Shown: piece after piece, positions 36,591 through 45,964 of the stretch
How positions within the stretch are numbered: the first letter of the stretch is position 1
Layout of the letters: each line of letters opens with the position of its first letter
Origin: Desulfoferrobacter suflitae
Lineage (GTDB): Bacteria > Desulfobacterota > Syntrophobacteria > Syntrophobacterales > Syntrophobacteraceae
Reading direction: 5' to 3'
Length of the DNA stretch: 64,000 nucleotides
Assembly: GCF_022603395.1 (NCBI RefSeq)
Contig: NZ_JAIBKA010000003.1
Coordinates: forward strand, 310,001-374,000
The notes under the pieces: model-generated
The model's database searches: none
What the model was told of the DNA's origin: nothing
The model's input: only the letters and a program-made list of their open reading frames with translations
Made by a program: the position numbers and the translations under genes

Positions 36591-38759
36591 ATGAACGGAC
36601 TGGACGCAATATTTTCGCCACAGGCCATTGCGGTTGTGGGCGCATCGACGACACCGGGGAAAGTTGGACACGATATCTTCTCGAACATATTGAAGGGAGG
36701 CTACACCGGAACCTTGTATCCGGTGAATCCTCATGCTCGCTCCGTCCTGTCGGTGAGAGCCTATGCTGCACTCGATGAAATTCCGGATGAAGTGGATCTC
36801 GCCATCATTATTTTGCCACCCCGGGCGGCACTTGAATCGGTAAAGCAATCGATAGCCAAGGGTGTTGAAGGAATCGTCATTGTATCCGCCGGTTTTCGAG
36901 AAACGGGCGAACAGGGGGCAGAAATCGAAAACCGGATCGTGTCTCTCTGCAGAGAGGCAGGGGTGCGCATGGTGGGGCCCAATTGTCTCGGTGTGATCAA
37001 TCCCCTCGAGTCGGTTCGGATGAATGCCAGCTTTTCCACCCGCATGCCTGCTGCCGGCAAGATCTCCTTCATCTCTCAAAGCGGCGCGCTGTGCACAGCG
37101 GTACTGGACTTTGCCGCAGACCGCGACTTCGGCTTTTCCAAGTTTATTTCCATCGGTAACAAGGCGGATGTGGATGAACTGGATCTGTTGCAGTATTTGC
37201 ATGAGGACATCGATACCGAGGTGATCATGATTTATCTCGAAGAACTGCGACGGGGGCGAGAGTTCATCGAAGCCGTCAAAGAGATTACTTCGGGGCGCAG
37301 GCGGACCCCGGTGCTGGTGATAAAGTCCGGAAGGACCAGCGCGGGAGCCCGTGCAGCAGCGTCCCATACGGGGGCTCTGGCCGGGTCGGAAGCGGTTTAT
37401 GATTCGATCTTTGAACAATCCGGCATCATTCGCGCCGAATCCATCCATGAACTGTTCGATTTTGCCAGCGCGTTCACCTACAAGAGTTCTACCGCACTGG
37501 GTAAAGTCAGCAGAAAGCTTCCCGCCGGAAACCGCGTGGCCATTGTCACAAACGCGGGAGGCCCGGGGATTGTGGCGACTGATATGACGATAACCGCGGG
37601 ATTGGAACTTGCCGGCTTCCAGGATGAGACCATAGAATCCCTGCGCGAGCACCTGCCCTCGACTGCCAACATTCATAATCCGGTCGACGTCATTGGCGAT
37701 GCAACTCAGGAGCGATATGAAAATGCCTTGAACGCGGTGCTCAAAGACGAGGGAGTGGACGGTGCACTGGTCATACTCACACCCCAGTCCATGACCGACG
37801 CCCTCGGCATCGCCAAAGCCATTGCACGCATTGCGCGAGGATCACGCAAACCGATGCTCAGCTGTTTTATGGGAATCGTGGACGTTTCCGAGGGAGTTCA
37901 GTTCCTGCAGGAACACGGCTATCCTGTCTTTCGTTTTCCGGAAGATGCGGCCAAGGCGTTCGGAGCGCTCTACCGTTACAGCAAGTGGCTCAACCGCCAT
38001 GAGCTCAAGCCCTTTAAGCTTCAGCATGACAGAGCGCAGGCGGCAAAGATCATCGACAAGCACATGAATGCCGGCAAGCGTTATGTGGGAGAAGTGGGCG
38101 GACTCGATCTGCTCAAGTGCTACGGATTCAATGTGCTGCCTACAGAACTCGCCAGAACGGCTGAGGAGGCAGTCGAGATTGCGGCGAATATCGGTTTTCC
38201 CGTGGTGCTGAAAATCGTCTCCGAGCAGATCGTCCATAAATCCGATGCCGGTGGAGTCCTGCTCAACCTGCGCGACCAGGCCGCTGTTCAGCGAGGTTTT
38301 CTGAAAATTGTCGAAAACGCCGGGGACTATAGCTCCGAAGCAGTGATTGACGGGGTGCTGGTGCAGAAGATGGCGCCTCAGGGCGAGGAGGTGATTTTCG
38401 GCATGAATCGCTATCCAATTTTCGGACCCCTGCTGATGTTTGGCATGGGGGGAATCTTTGTTGAAGTTTTTCAGGATGTCAAGTTCAGCCTGGCACCGGT
38501 GACTCGTGAAGAAGCGGTGCGCATGATCCATGATATCAAGGGCTTTAGGCTTCTCAATGGGTTCAGGGGCAGACCCAGGGCTGACATAGACGCACTCGAG
38601 AAACTGCTGGTGAGCATGTCCCATTTGGCTGTGAACCATCCTGAAATCTGCGAAATGGATCTCAATCCGCTGCTCGTCCACCCGGAAGGAGAAGGCGTCA
38701 CCGTAGCCGATTGCAGGATTATTCTGCAACAGCCTGCAGCGGCCTGCAGACCAGGATAG
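36591..38759 (+). CDS. ADP-forming acyl-CoA synthetase (acetate-CoA ligase type), alpha and beta fused
   Basis: A 722-residue NDP-forming acyl-CoA synthetase, which makes ATP from acyl-CoA, ADP and phosphate or runs in reverse. Order of domains: CoA-binding (AIVVGAST-like AIAVVGASTTPGK at the N terminus), ligase-CoA domains with the phospho-histidine near His259 (ASHTGALAGSE), and a C-terminal ATP-grasp domain (about 490-715) with VLKIVSEQIVHKSDAGGV and FGMGGIFVEV. Anaerobes use such enzymes to save energy during acid release. ATG 36591 follows GGGG. Substrate (acetate, propionate or aryl acids) cannot be read. An N-terminal acetyltransferase as in Pat is absent here, but the upstream protein carries one. 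Confidence 0.94.
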   Translation: MNGLDAIFSPQAIAVVGASTTPGKVGHDIFSNILKGGYTGTLYPVNPHARSVLSVRAYAALDEIPDEVDLAIIILPPRAALESVKQSIAKGVEGIVIVSAGFRETGEQGAEIENRIVSLCREAGVRMVGPNCLGVINPLESVRMNASFSTRMPAAGKISFISQSGALCTAVLDFAADRDFGFSKFISIGNKADVDELDLLQYLHEDIDTEVIMIYLEELRRGREFIEAVKEITSGRRRTPVLVIKSGRTSAGARAAASHTGALAGSEAVYDSIFEQSGIIRAESIHELFDFASAFTYKSSTALGKVSRKLPAGNRVAIVTNAGGPGIVATDMTITAGLELAGFQDETIESLREHLPSTANIHNPVDVIGDATQERYENALNAVLKDEGVDGALVILTPQSMTDALGIAKAIARIARGSRKPMLSCFMGIVDVSEGVQFLQEHGYPVFRFPEDAAKAFGALYRYSKWLNRHELKPFKLQHDRAQAAKIIDKHMNAGKRYVGEVGGLDLLKCYGFNVLPTELARTAEEAVEIAANIGFPVVLKIVSEQIVHKSDAGGVLLNLRDQAAVQRGFLKIVENAGDYSSEAVIDGVLVQKMAPQGEEVIFGMNRYPIFGPLLMFGMGGIFVEVFQDVKFSLAPVTREEAVRMIHDIKGFRLLNGFRGRPRADIDALEKLLVSMSHLAVNHPEICEMDLNPLLVHPEGEGVTVADCRIILQQPAAACRPG

Positions 38760-38996
38760 GCTTCTGCTCGGTCTGCATGCCTTTCCCTCCTTGGATGATA
38801 GGATACCAGGGCGGTTTGGCACATTTGAAACACCGAGTCGGGCATTATGACGTGCGATGGCCCAAAAGGGTCCTCGGCAGATGTTCGCCGCTTAGGCGAT
38901 GAAGGCGAGCGTGTGCCGGACAGGGGTTCTGCGGGCCAGGGTCCGGCGTAAAGGAGCAAGGGCGGCGACGCAAACAAAAATTCACATCCTCGACTG

Positions 38997-39752
38997 CTAG
39001 GGAATGTTTGGGTTGGCTCTGCTGCGCCGACGCAGCAGATAAGCCATCAACAAGAGGAAGCTGGTCATCGCCAGGATGGGTACCCAAATGCCGAGATGCT
39101 CCAGGATTCTGTGGAAGAGGTATATGTTTTCATCCAGGTAATAGAGTCCGAGACCCCAGAAGAGAGTCCACAAGAGAGCCCCTGAGACGTTGTACAAGGT
39201 AAAGTACCACCAGGGCATATCGAGGATGCCTGCAACAATGCCGTTCAGTTGGCGCAGCCCGTCCAGAAAGCGAGCGACCAGGATCAGCATGCCGCCGTAG
39301 CGCCGAAAACGGTTTTCCACGCGCGCCATGCGCTCCTCATTTACCTTAAATCGGGTCAGGATGGCTCGCCCGCCCCAGCGGCCCATCAGGAACCCCGCGG
39401 TATTTCCCAGAATCGCCGCCAAGACGGTTACCAGCAGCAACAGCACGATGTGCATTTCCTGATTTGCGGCGGCCAGGCTGCCGGCCATCAGGAGTGTTTG
39501 ACCGGGAGCCGGTATGCCGCACCCTTCGATCGTGACCGCGACAAAAACCGCTGCGTACCCATAGCGCTCAAGCAGCGGTTTCACCCTGGCAAGATAATGC
39601 TCGAAATCTTTCAGTATGTGATGTTTGGCAGGGTCTTCATCAAGGGTTGATGTCGGGTACTGACGGTCTGAAACCGCCTGCGCACCTGTTGGACCGAGCA
39701 CCGGCGTCGGCCACAAAACAACTAGAAACAAGATCAGGGCAAACGCCTTCAT
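38997..39752 (-). CDS. DedA-family membrane protein
   Basis: A 251-residue inner-membrane protein of the DedA/VTT superfamily of lipid scramblase-like proteins. An N-terminal hydrophobic segment resembles a signal peptide (FALILFLVVLWPTPVLG), followed by a linker and the DedA core with VTIEGCGIPAPGQTLL, GNTAGFLMGRWGG and FLDGLRQLNGIVAG. The conserved acidic residue and the G/R motifs are present. It could flip undecaprenyl phosphate or phospholipid, as shown for some relatives, but the exact substrate is unknown. Confidence 0.9.
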   Translation of the reverse strand: MKAFALILFLVVLWPTPVLGPTGAQAVSDRQYPTSTLDEDPAKHHILKDFEHYLARVKPLLERYGYAAVFVAVTIEGCGIPAPGQTLLMAGSLAAANQEMHIVLLLLVTVLAAILGNTAGFLMGRWGGRAILTRFKVNEERMARVENRFRRYGGMLILVARFLDGLRQLNGIVAGILDMPWWYFTLYNVSGALLWTLFWGLGLYYLDENIYLFHRILEHLGIWVPILAMTSFLLLMAYLLRRRSRANPNIP

Positions 39753-39806
39753 GGAGTCCTCACGAGTTGATCAAATCTCAGATCAATAGGATGAAGCTCA
39801 GCTCCT

Positions 39807-40289
39807 TCACAATTCTTCAAAAACACCGAGATCCCGGTTTTTGCGGCATCGCCAGGGATTGAAAATCCTCCCGTTCATGGCGATATGGACTCCGTGCGAC
39901 AGGGACGAGACCGCTCCCACCGCAACTCCTATATTGAAAACGGCATCACTCGACTTGAAGTTTGCCGGCTCCATGGCTCCCGTCAGAACAACGCATTTTT
40001 CGGCAATATCGCTCAGGACCTTACCCGTTTCGATCATGGTGTCGGTGCCGTGGGTGATGATGATCCGGCGGCAACTCTCTTCGGCCACATGGCGCCTGAT
40101 GAGCTCGCGATCGGCATCATCCATATCGAGGCTGTCTTTCCTCAGCAGCGATTCGATCTCATAGCGAAACGCAATCGGCAGGCTCCCGAGAATCGCTCTG
40201 ACACTGGGGAAGCCCACCTGGTACTGGCTCAACTTGTCAAAGTAGACCTTATCGATTGTGCCGCCGACAGAGAATATTTTTATCTTCAC
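39807..40289 (-). CDS. single-domain asparaginase-like protein
   Basis: A 160-residue protein equal to the N-terminal catalytic domain of type I/II L-asparaginases (about 330 residues). The first catalytic Thr is in SVGGTIDK (near residue 11) and the second in THGTDTMIETG; LTGAMEPANFKSSDA is also conserved. The C-terminal domain is missing. GTG 40289 is chosen because it begins directly before KIKIFSVGG and GAGGAG is just upstream; the start is uncertain. Small asparaginase-domain proteins of this size exist but their activity is not well established. Confidence 0.75.
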   Translation of the reverse strand: MKIKIFSVGGTIDKVYFDKLSQYQVGFPSVRAILGSLPIAFRYEIESLLRKDSLDMDDADRELIRRHVAEESCRRIIITHGTDTMIETGKVLSDIAEKCVVLTGAMEPANFKSSDAVFNIGVAVGAVSSLSHGVHIAMNGRIFNPWRCRKNRDLGVFEEL

Positions 40290-40352
40290 CACACTCCTCA
40301 CGCGCTCGTTGGATGAAAAGATATACCGTCCCCTGTTCAACTCGGCAAAAGT

Positions 40353-41477
40353 TCACCCCCGGTTCATATCGGCGCCGCGCTGGAACAGTTCGGCATTACT
40401 CTCGGTCGTATTCACCAGTCCAAGCAGATCCTGCATGGCGGTTTTGGCATCGCTGTCCGCCAAATGGCGGCGCAACACCTGGAGCCACCTGATTTCCTGA
40501 CTGGTGTAGAGCAGCTCCTCCTTGCGTGTGCCGCTGGCCAGAATGTTGATGGCCGGGAAAATTCTCGCCTGGGCCAAGGACCGATCCAGCACAATCTCGC
40601 TGTTGCCGGTGCCTTTGAATTCCTGAAAAATATGCTCATCCATGCGCGAACCTGTATCGATGAGTGCCGTCGCGATTACCGTCACCGAACCGCCATTTTC
40701 GACATTGCGTGCCAGGCCAAAGAAGCGGCGCGGAATCTCGAGGGCTCTTGCATCCAGCCCGCCGGTCATGGTTCGGCCTACGCCGGCACCATGAATGTTG
40801 AACGCCCGCCCCATGCGTGTGATGCTGTCGAGCAACACGACAATATCTCGGCCGCATTCCAGTTCAGAGCGGATGTGAGCGAGGGTCAGCTCAGCCAGAT
40901 TGACGTGCGATTCGATACTTTGATCGTTGGAACTGGCGAGGACTTCCGCCGGCACATTACGCCTGAAATGAGTGACTTCCTCCGGGCGTTCGTCGATCAA
41001 TAGTACGATGATTCGAGTGTTGGGGTCAGCAGTGTGAATGGCCCCCGCCATCTCTTCCAGAAGCCGCGTCTTGCCGGTTTTTGGCGGTGCGACGATTAGG
41101 CCCCGAGTGCCTTTGCCGATGGGAGCGATAAGCTCCACAATGCGCATGGATGGGTTGCCGTTGTCCCCCAGGCGAAATCTTTCCTTGGGGTCTATGGGAG
41201 TCAAGCGGTCAAAGCGCGTCCGGTTGCGGAACTGGTCGGGTGGCAGCCCGCAGACCCGTTCCACGGTATCCAGCTGATATCCCTTCTTCCCTCGGTGTGC
41301 AACCCCTTCCACCGTTGCCCCATCGGTAAGGTGGCAGGTTCGAATGAGCCGGGACGACACCCATGTGTCGTCCGAACTGGGTTGAAACGATTTTGCCGAA
41401 TCCCGCAGAAAGCCGCTGCTGCCTCGACGAAGAGTTTGCAGGACCCCGCTTGCTTTCTCAGGCGTTTTTGAGTTCAT
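40353..41477 (-). CDS. rho: short transcription termination factor Rho
   Basis: A 374-residue RNA helicase that ends transcription. The RNA-binding cold-shock-like domain (GVLQTLRRGSSGFLRD ... DTWVSSRLIR) begins at residue 11 and the ATPase follows, with P loop PPKTGKT (131-137), VVLLDSITRMGRAFN and GVGRTMTGGLDARAL. Compared with E. coli Rho (419 residues), the N-terminal helical domain of about 45-50 residues is missing. ATG 41477 is preferred over GTG 41486. The catalytic residues look intact. It might be the only Rho, or a second paralogue. Confidence 0.93.
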   Translation of the reverse strand: MNSKTPEKASGVLQTLRRGSSGFLRDSAKSFQPSSDDTWVSSRLIRTCHLTDGATVEGVAHRGKKGYQLDTVERVCGLPPDQFRNRTRFDRLTPIDPKERFRLGDNGNPSMRIVELIAPIGKGTRGLIVAPPKTGKTRLLEEMAGAIHTADPNTRIIVLLIDERPEEVTHFRRNVPAEVLASSNDQSIESHVNLAELTLAHIRSELECGRDIVVLLDSITRMGRAFNIHGAGVGRTMTGGLDARALEIPRRFFGLARNVENGGSVTVIATALIDTGSRMDEHIFQEFKGTGNSEIVLDRSLAQARIFPAINILASGTRKEELLYTSQEIRWLQVLRRHLADSDAKTAMQDLLGLVNTTESNAELFQRGADMNRG

Positions 41478-41818
41478 TTGCAGCACTTTCTTTTTTGCGC
41501 GCCTCGATTGTCGGCGCGACCGGTTCTATTGGAAAAAGGTGACGCCTCCGCCCATGTGTGCGCATGTGACAGCCTTGCCGTCTTACTTAAGAGGAGGTGC
41601 ATTCAGCCGAGTAATGATCACTTGATCACTTTCTGAGCAGTTCGTTCCGGTTCTGGAAAATAGCTCGGCGGCCTTTTGGGACGGGACGTAAAGTTCCATG
41701 TAGACATTTTTAGGCAATCGGGCAAGAGAAAATAACATGACCGATGGCCGGCCGCATCGAAGGATTTGAATGAAACCATAACATCACATGAGGATGGTCA
41801 TCCGGTCGAAAAAAGGAT
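41478..41818. other. divergent intergenic region rho / metallophosphoesterase
   Basis: About 340 bases between two divergent genes. TGATCA occurs twice, two bases apart (41615-41620 and 41623-41628), a possible operator-like tandem. A poor purine-rich site precedes the plus-strand gene. No RNA gene or riboswitch was recognised. The region must contain promoters for both genes, but no clear -35/-10 pair stands out. Confidence 0.4.
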
Positions 41819-42988
41819 ATGTATCGAGCGGTTGCCAAAAACTCACAGAGTACTGTTCGATTGCGGGAGGGCAGATTGCGGTTCCTAATCACTTTCGTTT
41901 CCATCTATTCTCTGATGCACGCATTCTTCTATTTCAGAACCAAAGTCATATTGCCCCGACACAGCCCTGCCAGGGGCGTCTTTATAGTTTTTCTAACGGC
42001 AATGGTGTTTGCTCCCATCACCACGCGCCTTCTGGAGCGATCCGGGCATGATGTCTCCGCCCGCTTCATGGCCTGCCTCGGATACGGCTGGATGGGATTC
42101 CTGTTCATCTCGTTCTGGGGGTTGTCATTACTGCTTGTGCTTGGTTTTGTGTTCAAGGCCTTTCAAGTGACGACCGGGGCGCCAGCGGCCGACCCGACGG
42201 GTAAAAATCCTACGGTGGCCGTGCTGGTTCTGGCCGCTTTGATCTTTGTCTATGGCCTGTTTGAGGCGCAAAATGTCACGACCGAAAGAATCACCGTCTC
42301 TACTTCAAAACTTCCGGCAAATATTCAACGTCTCAAGATAGCTCAGATTTCCGACGTTCACCTGGGGCTGTTGGTGGGCAGCAAGCGATTGGAACAAATC
42401 CTTGCAAAGGTTCGTGCCGAAGATCCGGATGTTTTGGTGTGCACCGGTGATTTGGTGGATGGCAATATCGATCGGATGGACGAGATTCACGTGGCCATCA
42501 ATGAGCTCAATCCCCGCTTCGGCAAGTACGCCGTCATCGGAAACCATGAATATTACGCCGGCCTGAGCAGGTCGATCAAATTTACCGAGAGTTTTGGCTT
42601 CGAGGTGTTGCGCAACACTGTTGTAAATGTTCAGGATGTGCTGCAAATAGCGGGTGTCGACGATGCGGCCGGAGGCGCATTGATAGATGAAGCGGCACTT
42701 CTCGCGTCTGGGCAAACGGGGCTCTTCACGCTCTTTTTGAAACATCGGCCGGCGGTAACGCCGGCTGCCCTCGGCCTGTTTGATTTGCAGCTCTCGGGGC
42801 ATACGCACCGAGGCCAGGTTTTCCCGTTTCGCTGGTTGGTTCACTTTGTCTATCCCTTGCAGGACGGATTCTATCGGCTCGGCAAGGGGTCCTGCCTGTA
42901 TACCAGTCGCGGTTCGGGAACGTGGGGACCGCCTATTCGAGTCCTGTCGCCCCCCGAAGTTACGCTCATCGAGGTGGTCCGTGACTGA
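41819..42988 (+). CDS. membrane-anchored metallophosphoesterase
   Basis: A 389-residue protein with an N-terminal region of about four hydrophobic helices (to residue 150) and a calcineurin-like phosphoesterase domain. The metal ligands are in order: SDVHLG, GDLVDG, GNHEYY and GHTHRGQ. This arrangement matches the YkoQ/YaeI-type enzymes, some of which cleave UDP-diacylglucosamine or other phosphodiesters; substrate is unknown here. The domain faces either the cytosol or the periplasm; topology is not clear. AAGGAT precedes ATG 41819. A TPP riboswitch starts 55 bases after its stop. Confidence 0.88.
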   Translation: MYRAVAKNSQSTVRLREGRLRFLITFVSIYSLMHAFFYFRTKVILPRHSPARGVFIVFLTAMVFAPITTRLLERSGHDVSARFMACLGYGWMGFLFISFWGLSLLLVLGFVFKAFQVTTGAPAADPTGKNPTVAVLVLAALIFVYGLFEAQNVTTERITVSTSKLPANIQRLKIAQISDVHLGLLVGSKRLEQILAKVRAEDPDVLVCTGDLVDGNIDRMDEIHVAINELNPRFGKYAVIGNHEYYAGLSRSIKFTESFGFEVLRNTVVNVQDVLQIAGVDDAAGGALIDEAALLASGQTGLFTLFLKHRPAVTPAALGLFDLQLSGHTHRGQVFPFRWLVHFVYPLQDGFYRLGKGSCLYTSRGSGTWGPPIRVLSPPEVTLIEVVRD

Positions 42989-43043
42989 CATGGCGTACAG
43001 AAAGCAATTGATCTGATCCGATTGCGTGTGTTACTTAGCAAGT

Positions 43044-43131
<88 letters not shown>

Positions 43132-43197
43132 GCCAACCAATTCATACTGCAAGGGCCGGAGCAGCCTTTGCGCAGTGGGGAAATCTGTGAAAGTTGG

Positions 43198-43230
43198 AGC
43201 CGCATTCCCTTTGGGAACGCGGCTTCTTTT
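43198..43230 (+). terminator. riboswitch-linked intrinsic terminator
   Basis: GCCGCATTCCC (43199-43209) pairs with GGGAACGCGGC (43213-43223) with one mismatch and a TTT loop, followed by TTCTTTT. GGGGAA at 43177-43182 could pair with the 5' arm (TTCCC) as an antiterminator when the riboswitch is empty. The alternative pairing is inference. Confidence 0.8.
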
Positions 43231-43297
43231 GTCTGGTTGCCCAGAATCAGAAGATGGTTGACGGGAACAGGATCAAGGTTGACGGAAGGGGATGGGC

Positions 43298-43780
43298 ATG
43301 AAGGCTAAGGAGGTTGCAAAAGCTGTGGTCCTGGTCGCGGTTGCAGTGGCGTTGTCGCCTTTTTTTATCCCGGTTGGAATTTCCAAATGTTTTCCAGCCC
43401 AACACATGGTCAACGTGTTGAGCGCCGTGCTACTGGGGCCGGGATATGCCGTTGCGGTGGCTACTGTGGCCGCCGTGCTGCGCAATATTCTGGGGCTGGG
43501 AACGCTGCTTGCCTTCCCCGGGGGCATATTCGGCGCACTTCTGGCCGGGCTGGCGTACCGTGCATTTAACAACATTTACGCGGCGGGACTTGGCGAAATT
43601 GTGGGGACCGGCATTGTGGGTTCGCTCACCAGCGTCTGGCTGGTGGCCCCGATGCTGATGGGAAAGACCATGGCGGTTTCGACCTTGATGATTGCGTTCA
43701 GTGTCAGTTCGCTGGGCGGAGCCATCATGGCGCTGCTCGTCCTGCAGCTCCTGCGCAAAGGGGGCGTGTGGAAACGGTGA
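43298..43780 (+). CDS. thiW: ECF transporter S component ThiW
   Basis: A 160-residue membrane protein with five or six helices, the substrate-binding subunit of a thiamine-precursor ECF transporter, thought to bind the thiazole moiety. The family signature GISKCFPAQHMVNVLSAVLLGPGYAV, with GTLLAFPGGIFGALLAGL, is clear. ATG 43298 is favoured because GGAAGGGG lies six bases upstream; ATG 43292 is an alternative. It is controlled by the TPP riboswitch and overlaps the ATPase gene, so the whole cassette is one unit for thiazole or thiamine uptake. Confidence 0.93.
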   Translation: MKAKEVAKAVVLVAVAVALSPFFIPVGISKCFPAQHMVNVLSAVLLGPGYAVAVATVAAVLRNILGLGTLLAFPGGIFGALLAGLAYRAFNNIYAAGLGEIVGTGIVGSLTSVWLVAPMLMGKTMAVSTLMIAFSVSSLGGAIMALLVLQLLRKGGVWKR

Positions 43781-45288
43781 TTGAACTGCGCGGCGTACAT
43801 TTTCGCTACGACCCCGATGCATGGGTACTGGAAGGTATCGATCTCAGCATCGGCAGCGCCGAATACGTGGTGGTCGGTGGTGCCAACGGATCCGGAAAAT
43901 CGACCCTGGGTTATCTGCTCAACGGCTTGATCCCGCACTTTGTGGAAGGAGAGCTGTCGGGGAACGTCATCGTAGCCGGGCATGACACTCGAGACCTCGC
44001 GGTTGTAGACCTGGCTGCGCAGGTCGGGCTGGTGCTGCAGAACCCTGAGGCACAGCTGTTCAACGCGACCGTAGCGGAGGACATCGCCTTCGGGCTGGAA
44101 AGCTTCGGTGGAGAGGCAGCACTCATCGATGAAAAAGTGATTGAGGTTGCGGCGTCTCTGCATATCGAGCATCTTCTGGAACGTGCGCCGGATGGGCTTT
44201 CCGGTGGGGAAAAACGGCTGGCGGCGATAGCTTCCGTACTCGCGTTGGAGCCGTCGGTCGTGGTGCTGGATGAACCGTTTGCCGAGCTCGATTGGGAAGG
44301 CGTTGCCCTGGTCCGTGGCCGATTGAGAAACCTGCACCGGGCCGGCAAGACGATTATCCTGATCGAACAGCGCTTGCAGAGCGCCATTGAGGAAGCAACA
44401 CGCTGTATCATTCTGGAAGACGGCAGGGTACTGTTCGACGGAACACCGGCAAAAGGGAAAGAGATCTTTGCGGCAAAACAGCTGATTGTCAGCTATCCAC
44501 AGCGCGTGCCGCGCATGGTGCCCAACGATCCGCCCATACTGTCTGCGCACAACCTGTGCCGGCAAATGGATGGTGAAACGATTCTCAAAGAGGTGTCGCT
44601 GGAAATAAGACGAGGGGAATCGGTAGCGTTGATCGGCAGGAACGGCGCGGGCAAGACCTCATTGATCAAGCACTTCAATGCACTCTTGAAGCCCTGCAGT
44701 GGTTCGGTTGTGCTTTTCGGTGAAAACACTCGCGCCAAGAGGACCAGTGAATTGGCAGCGTACGTGGGCCTCTCCTTCCAAAATCCGCATGATCAGTTCT
44801 TCAAGTTGCGGGTGGACCAGGAATTGCGTGTGGGGGCAAGCATGCATAAGGGCGTTGATGACGAGTGGATCGACCGGGTGCTTCACATTTTCAAACTGGG
44901 TGGGCTGCTGGACCGTTCTCCCTTTCGTCTGAGTGAGGGGGAAAAGAAGCGTGTGGCGCTCGCCTCCATTTTTGCGGCACAACCTCCGATGGTCGTGCTG
45001 GACGAACCCACAGTCAACCAGGACGGTTATTTCAGGCGGGCCCTGGTGCGTTTTCTGGCCAAATTGGAAGAATTCGGCTTCACCTTGATCATTGTGACTC
45101 ACGATCTGGAATTTGCCAGGGCCGCGACCGATCGCTGGATCCTTCTGGAGGCTGGAGAGGTGATTGCCGACGGATCGCCTCGAGCAGTCAGCGAAAAGTT
45201 GCACGCGCTGCCCGGGCAACCGACCGTCGATCATACACAATGGACGAGCCGGGAGGGCCATACACTTGGAAAAGCGCAACTCGGCTAG
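43768..45288 (+). CDS. ECF transporter ATPase with two fused ABC domains (EcfA-EcfA')
   Basis: A 506-residue tandem ATPase. The first domain has Walker A GGANGSGKST, signature LSGGEKRLAAIA and Walker B VVLDEPFAELD. The second has IGRNGAGKTS, LSEGEKKRVALA and VVLDEPTVNQD. The ECF transporter normally has EcfA and EcfA' as two proteins; here they are one chain. GTG 43768 overlaps thiW by 13 bases; GTG 43777 is an alternative start. It powers uptake by ThiW and EcfT. The second signature lacks one glycine (LSEGE), as seen in some EcfA proteins. Confidence 0.92.
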   Translation: METVIELRGVHFRYDPDAWVLEGIDLSIGSAEYVVVGGANGSGKSTLGYLLNGLIPHFVEGELSGNVIVAGHDTRDLAVVDLAAQVGLVLQNPEAQLFNATVAEDIAFGLESFGGEAALIDEKVIEVAASLHIEHLLERAPDGLSGGEKRLAAIASVLALEPSVVVLDEPFAELDWEGVALVRGRLRNLHRAGKTIILIEQRLQSAIEEATRCIILEDGRVLFDGTPAKGKEIFAAKQLIVSYPQRVPRMVPNDPPILSAHNLCRQMDGETILKEVSLEIRRGESVALIGRNGAGKTSLIKHFNALLKPCSGSVVLFGENTRAKRTSELAAYVGLSFQNPHDQFFKLRVDQELRVGASMHKGVDDEWIDRVLHIFKLGGLLDRSPFRLSEGEKKRVALASIFAAQPPMVVLDEPTVNQDGYFRRALVRFLAKLEEFGFTLIIVTHDLEFARAATDRWILLEAGEVIADGSPRAVSEKLHALPGQPTVDHTQWTSREGHTLGKAQLG

Positions 45289-45955
45289 CCTGGATGCGAG
45301 AACCCGTCTTTTCCTGGGCGGCGCATGCCTGGGATCGGTTCTTGCTGCCTCTGCACTCGAGATCCTCGGCATCCAGTCCGCCATCATCCTTCTGGTTATT
45401 TTGACCAGAGGGCTCACCCACAAGTGGGTTCGTTCCATGCGACTGCTGTGGCCGACCGTGGCAATGGTTTTTGTCGTTGTATACCTTTCTTTTGATACCG
45501 GCCAGGCTATGGCTGCTGCGACTAAACTGGTTAATCTGCTCACCGTCTCCTTCATTTTTTTTAGCAGCATCACGCCTCAGGAAATGGGCGATGCCTTGAG
45601 GAAAATGCATGTTCCCTACCGTTTCAGCTTTATCCTCACAACGGCCATGCGCTATGTCCCTTTGATCGGACAAAAGACGCGAAACATCATGGACGCACAG
45701 CAATCGCGCGGCATCGATCTGCGCTTCCGGCCCCGAAACATCAAGAATATCATGGCACTGCTGGTGCCTCTGACGGTTCAGTCCTTCATGCTTGCAGAAC
45801 AACTGGGCATGGCCATGGAGATGCGGGGCTTTGACAGGGAAGGGCGCACCCTGCGCTGCGCCAATCGTCTTCAGTTGATCGATTATCTGGTCATCCTCTT
45901 CTCGTTCGCTGTGCTGGGATTGTTCGTCGGCGGACAGATGGGCTGGATCAAGTGA
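45266..45955 (+). CDS. ECF transporter transmembrane component EcfT
   Basis: A 229-residue membrane protein with about five helices. It carries the coupling helix signatures near residues 140-155 (AQQSRGIDLR) and 190-200 (MAMEMRGFDREG), the paired A-x-x-x-R-G motifs through which EcfT docks on the two ATPase domains. TTG 45266 is supported by GGAGGG eight bases upstream; longer upstream frames run inside the ATPase gene. It overlaps the ATPase stop by 23 bases and ends nine bases before the convergent MFS gene. Confidence 0.92.
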   Translation: MEKRNSASLDARTRLFLGGACLGSVLAASALEILGIQSAIILLVILTRGLTHKWVRSMRLLWPTVAMVFVVVYLSFDTGQAMAAATKLVNLLTVSFIFFSSITPQEMGDALRKMHVPYRFSFILTTAMRYVPLIGQKTRNIMDAQQSRGIDLRFRPRNIKNIMALLVPLTVQSFMLAEQLGMAMEMRGFDREGRTLRCANRLQLIDYLVILFSFAVLGLFVGGQMGWIK

Positions 45956-45964
45956 GCGTTGATG

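Noticed and set aside
40353-41477. Rho as a pseudogene because of its short length
   Set aside because: The RNA-binding domain and all ATPase motifs are intact; only the extra N-terminal helical domain is missing.
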